The notes below the pieces were generated by a model. That model ran no database searches, was not told where the DNA came from, and saw nothing but the letters and a program-made list of their open reading frames with translations. The translations under genes were made by a program, and so were the position numbers. Shown here one piece after another: positions 5,254-7,116 of a stretch of DNA of 7,116 nt. Position 1 is the first letter of the stretch; each line of letters starts with the position of its first letter. Source of the DNA: Oscillospiraceae bacterium (GTDB lineage: Bacteria > Bacillota > Clostridia > Oscillospirales > Oscillospiraceae); the NCBI GenBank assembly GCA_009776905.1, contig WRMX01000092.1, positions 1-7,116 of the forward strand, read 5' to 3'.

Positions 5254-6912
5254 ATGGCAGAAAAATTAAAAATCATATCGCTTGGCGGCCTCAATGAGGT
5301 CGGCAAGAACCTTACAGTGTATGAATATGGAGCCGATATCATAATCGTCGATTGCGGACTTGGCTTCCCCGACGATGATATGTATGGAGTGGACATTGTC
5401 ATACCTGACGTGGCATACCTCGTCAAGAACAGGTCGCGCATACGCGGCATCGTCTTGACGCACGGCCACGAGGATCATATCGGCGCGTTGCCGTACATTA
5501 TGCGCGAGATATCCGCGCCGATGTATGCCACGCCGCTCACAGCCGGGTTGATTGAACTCAAGCTCGCAGAGCATCACTTGCTGGAAACGACGACCTTGGA
5601 AGTCAGGATGCCGGGCGATGTTATCAAACTTGGCTGTTTCAAGGTTGAGTTCATCCACGTAAACCACAGCATTCCCGACACGGTATCGCTGGCCATTAAA
5701 ACTCCTGTCGGAATGATCATCCACACCAGCGACTTCAAAATCGACACGACTCCGGTTTCCGGCGGCATGATCAACCTTGCCCGGCTTGGCGAATTGGGAA
5801 ACAGGGGTGTCGTTGCGCTTGTTTCCGATTCCACGAATATCGAAAGGCAGGGTTATTCGGTGTCGGAGAGCAAGGTCGGAGAATGGCTCGATGAGCTTTT
5901 CAGAGGCTGCACAAAACGTATCCTCGTCACGACTTTCGCCTCGAATGTCCACCGCGTGCAGCAGGTGATCGATTGCGCTGCAAAATATGGGCGCCGCATC
6001 GCAATAACGGGGCGAAGCATGGAAAACGCGCTGCGTGTTTCGATCGATCTTGGTTGCGTGTCCGTTCCTGACGGGCTGCTAATGGATATCAACCAGATCA
6101 AAGGCCTGCCTCCGGAAAAGATAGTCATCATCACGACAGGCAGCCAAGGCGAGCCTATGAGCGCGCTCTATCGCATGGCGTTTGCCGGGCATCGGCAGGT
6201 CGATATTAAAGCGGGCGACAGGGTGATAATTTCCGCGTCAGCCGTCCCCGGCAATGAAAAAACGGTCAGCCGCGTGATTGACGAGCTTTTCAGGCGCGGA
6301 GCGGAAGTGTTTTACGACAAAATTTCCGAGCTGCACGTTTCCGGCCACGCATATCAAGAAGAATTGAAGATGATGATCGCTCTTGTGAAACCGAAGTATT
6401 TCATTCCTATCCACGGCGAACACCGCCATTTGAGCATGCACGCGAAGCTTGCTGCGCAGATGGGGATCGAAACGAAAGACATAGTCGTTTCGGATATCGG
6501 GCAGGTCATTGAGCTTACTGCAAAAAGCATTAACAAGAACGGCTCTGTCCCGTCGGGCAAGGTTCTTGTCGATGGCACCGGCGTCGGAGACGTTGGTTCT
6601 GTCGTGCTTCGAGACAGGCAGCATCTGGCACAGGATGGCATGCTTGTCGTCATCGTAAACTTGTCCAGCGAGGATGGCAGCCTTGTGGCAATGCCGGACA
6701 TCATTACGCGCGGTTTTGTCTATGTCAAGGAGTCCGAAGAGCTGATGCGCGAACTAAAGGATGTCGTTCTAGATACCATTGATGAATATACTGCGGAGAA
6801 CGTTAACGATATCTCCGCACTAAAAACAGCGATCAAGGCTGATTTGTCGTCTCATCTATTTAAGAAAACAAAGCGCAATCCGATGATCCTGCCGGTCGTA
6901 ACAGAGATTTAA
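5254..6912 (+). CDS. rnjA: Ribonuclease J (metallo-beta-lactamase/beta-CASP)
   Basis: RNase J is a zinc-dependent 5'-3' exonuclease and endonuclease that drives mRNA decay and rRNA/tRNA maturation in Bacillota. The 552-residue product matches the usual length of about 555. The metallo-beta-lactamase core carries THGHEDHIGA (H70, H72, D74, H75), H138 in NHSIPD and D160 in HTSDFKID. The beta-CASP domain lies at about residues 200-350 (SDSTNIERQGYSVSES, then FASNVHRVQQVID, TGRSMEN and TTGSQGEPMSAL). The last metal ligands come from H365 (SGHAYQEEL) and H387 (IPIHGEHRHL). A separate C-terminal dimerisation domain follows from about 455 (DRQHLAQDGMLVVIV to ITRGFVYVKESEEL). The usual HTGDFK is HTSDFK here. 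AAGGAG at 5236-5241 sits 12 bases before the ATG, a long spacing. It is 31 bp after recR and probably co-transcribed. It is a single full-length gene; whether the genome has a second RNase J cannot be seen. Confidence 0.96.
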   Translation: MAEKLKIISLGGLNEVGKNLTVYEYGADIIIVDCGLGFPDDDMYGVDIVIPDVAYLVKNRSRIRGIVLTHGHEDHIGALPYIMREISAPMYATPLTAGLIELKLAEHHLLETTTLEVRMPGDVIKLGCFKVEFIHVNHSIPDTVSLAIKTPVGMIIHTSDFKIDTTPVSGGMINLARLGELGNRGVVALVSDSTNIERQGYSVSESKVGEWLDELFRGCTKRILVTTFASNVHRVQQVIDCAAKYGRRIAITGRSMENALRVSIDLGCVSVPDGLLMDINQIKGLPPEKIVIITTGSQGEPMSALYRMAFAGHRQVDIKAGDRVIISASAVPGNEKTVSRVIDELFRRGAEVFYDKISELHVSGHAYQEELKMMIALVKPKYFIPIHGEHRHLSMHAKLAAQMGIETKDIVVSDIGQVIELTAKSINKNGSVPSGKVLVDGTGVGDVGSVVLRDRQHLAQDGMLVVIVNLSSEDGSLVAMPDIITRGFVYVKESEELMRELKDVVLDTIDEYTAENVNDISALKTAIKADLSSHLFKKTKRNPMILPVVTEI

Positions 6913-6919
6913 GAGGTGG

Positions 6920-7116
6920 GTGGCCATCAATATCCAAATTTTCGGAAAAACAAAGTGTTTTGATACAAAAAAGGCCGAACGGTATTTTAAGGAGCGCGGG
7001 ATTAAATACCAGAGCATCGACATCATGGGCATCGGCATGAGCCGGGGTGAGTTCAATAGCGTCAAGGCGGCGACCGGGCTTGATGCGTTGATCGACAACA
7101 AAGCCCGCGATGTGGA
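6920..7116 (+). CDS. ArsC/Spx-family thioredoxin-fold protein (C-terminus off window)
   Basis: From a GTG at 6920 the frame runs open to the window edge (65 full codons). The sequence VAINIQIFGKTKCFDTKKAERYFKERGIKYQSIDI matches the N-terminal beta-alpha-beta of arsenate-reductase-like proteins. C13 is the nucleophile position in a C-x-x-T motif (CFDT), so this is a single-cysteine form rather than CxxC. MSRGEFNSVKAATGLDALIDNKARD follows, as in the 'arsenate reductase family' proteins of Clostridia. GTG is the only reasonable start: an upstream in-frame stop lies at 6899-6901, and AGAGG ends about three bases before it. That spacing is tight, and the start is only seven bases past the rnjA stop, so coupling is likely. 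Whether it reduces arsenate or acts as a redox/Spx-type regulator cannot be told from this part. Confidence 0.82.
   Translation, partial: MAINIQIFGKTKCFDTKKAERYFKERGIKYQSIDIMGIGMSRGEFNSVKAATGLDALIDNKARDV

Noticed and set aside
5266..5952. 228-residue minus-strand ORF opposite rnjA
   Set aside because: It is antisense to the conserved RNase J catalytic domain, and its composition reflects the complementary strand of that gene.
6856..7101. 81-residue minus-strand ORF at the right end
   Set aside because: It overlaps the rnjA 3' end and the ArsC/Spx-like gene in antisense and shows no recognisable motif.

Overview
The window most likely comes from a Clostridia-type member of the Bacillota (Oscillospiraceae-like), with roughly balanced GC. 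This is an inference from strong AGGAGG-type ribosome binding sites, an RNase J gene, close similarity of RecR to the Bacillus form as I remember it, and a TelA/XpaC/TPM gene set familiar from that class. It looks like ordinary chromosome. I see no insertion sequence, phage gene, tRNA, rRNA or CRISPR array.

The window holds two divergent transcription units that meet in an AT-rich intergenic region (about 3635-3810). Leftward (minus strand) runs a four-gene envelope/stress cluster. In transcription order it is an XpaC-like two-TM protein (3634-2993), a TelA/KlaA 'toxic anion resistance' helical protein (2974-1811), a small single-TM LemA-like protein (1810-1256) whose start abuts the telA stop, and, after a 161-bp gap, a secreted or membrane-anchored TPM-domain protein with an aromatic/Arg linker and a Gly-rich tail (1094 to beyond position 1). 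The 161-bp gap holds an imperfect tandem duplication. Each copy carries a hairpin whose minus-strand RNA form would have two stacked tandem G-A mismatches.

Rightward (plus strand) runs a housekeeping cluster: rpe (ribulose-phosphate 3-epimerase), recR (recombination mediator), rnjA (ribonuclease J) and the start of an ArsC/Spx-family thioredoxin-fold gene that is cut by the window end. The 155-bp rpe-recR gap contains a 28-bp imperfect direct repeat of unknown role.

Between the two units, both predicted promoters have a perfect TATAAT -10. These two boxes form the arms of a perfect 9-bp inverted repeat, and the -35 hexamers overlap on opposite strands, so the units may share or compete for one control region. 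The most unusual points are the GA-mismatch hairpin repeats, the back-to-back promoter dyad, and the conserved but functionally obscure XpaC-TelA-LemA-like-TPM membrane module.
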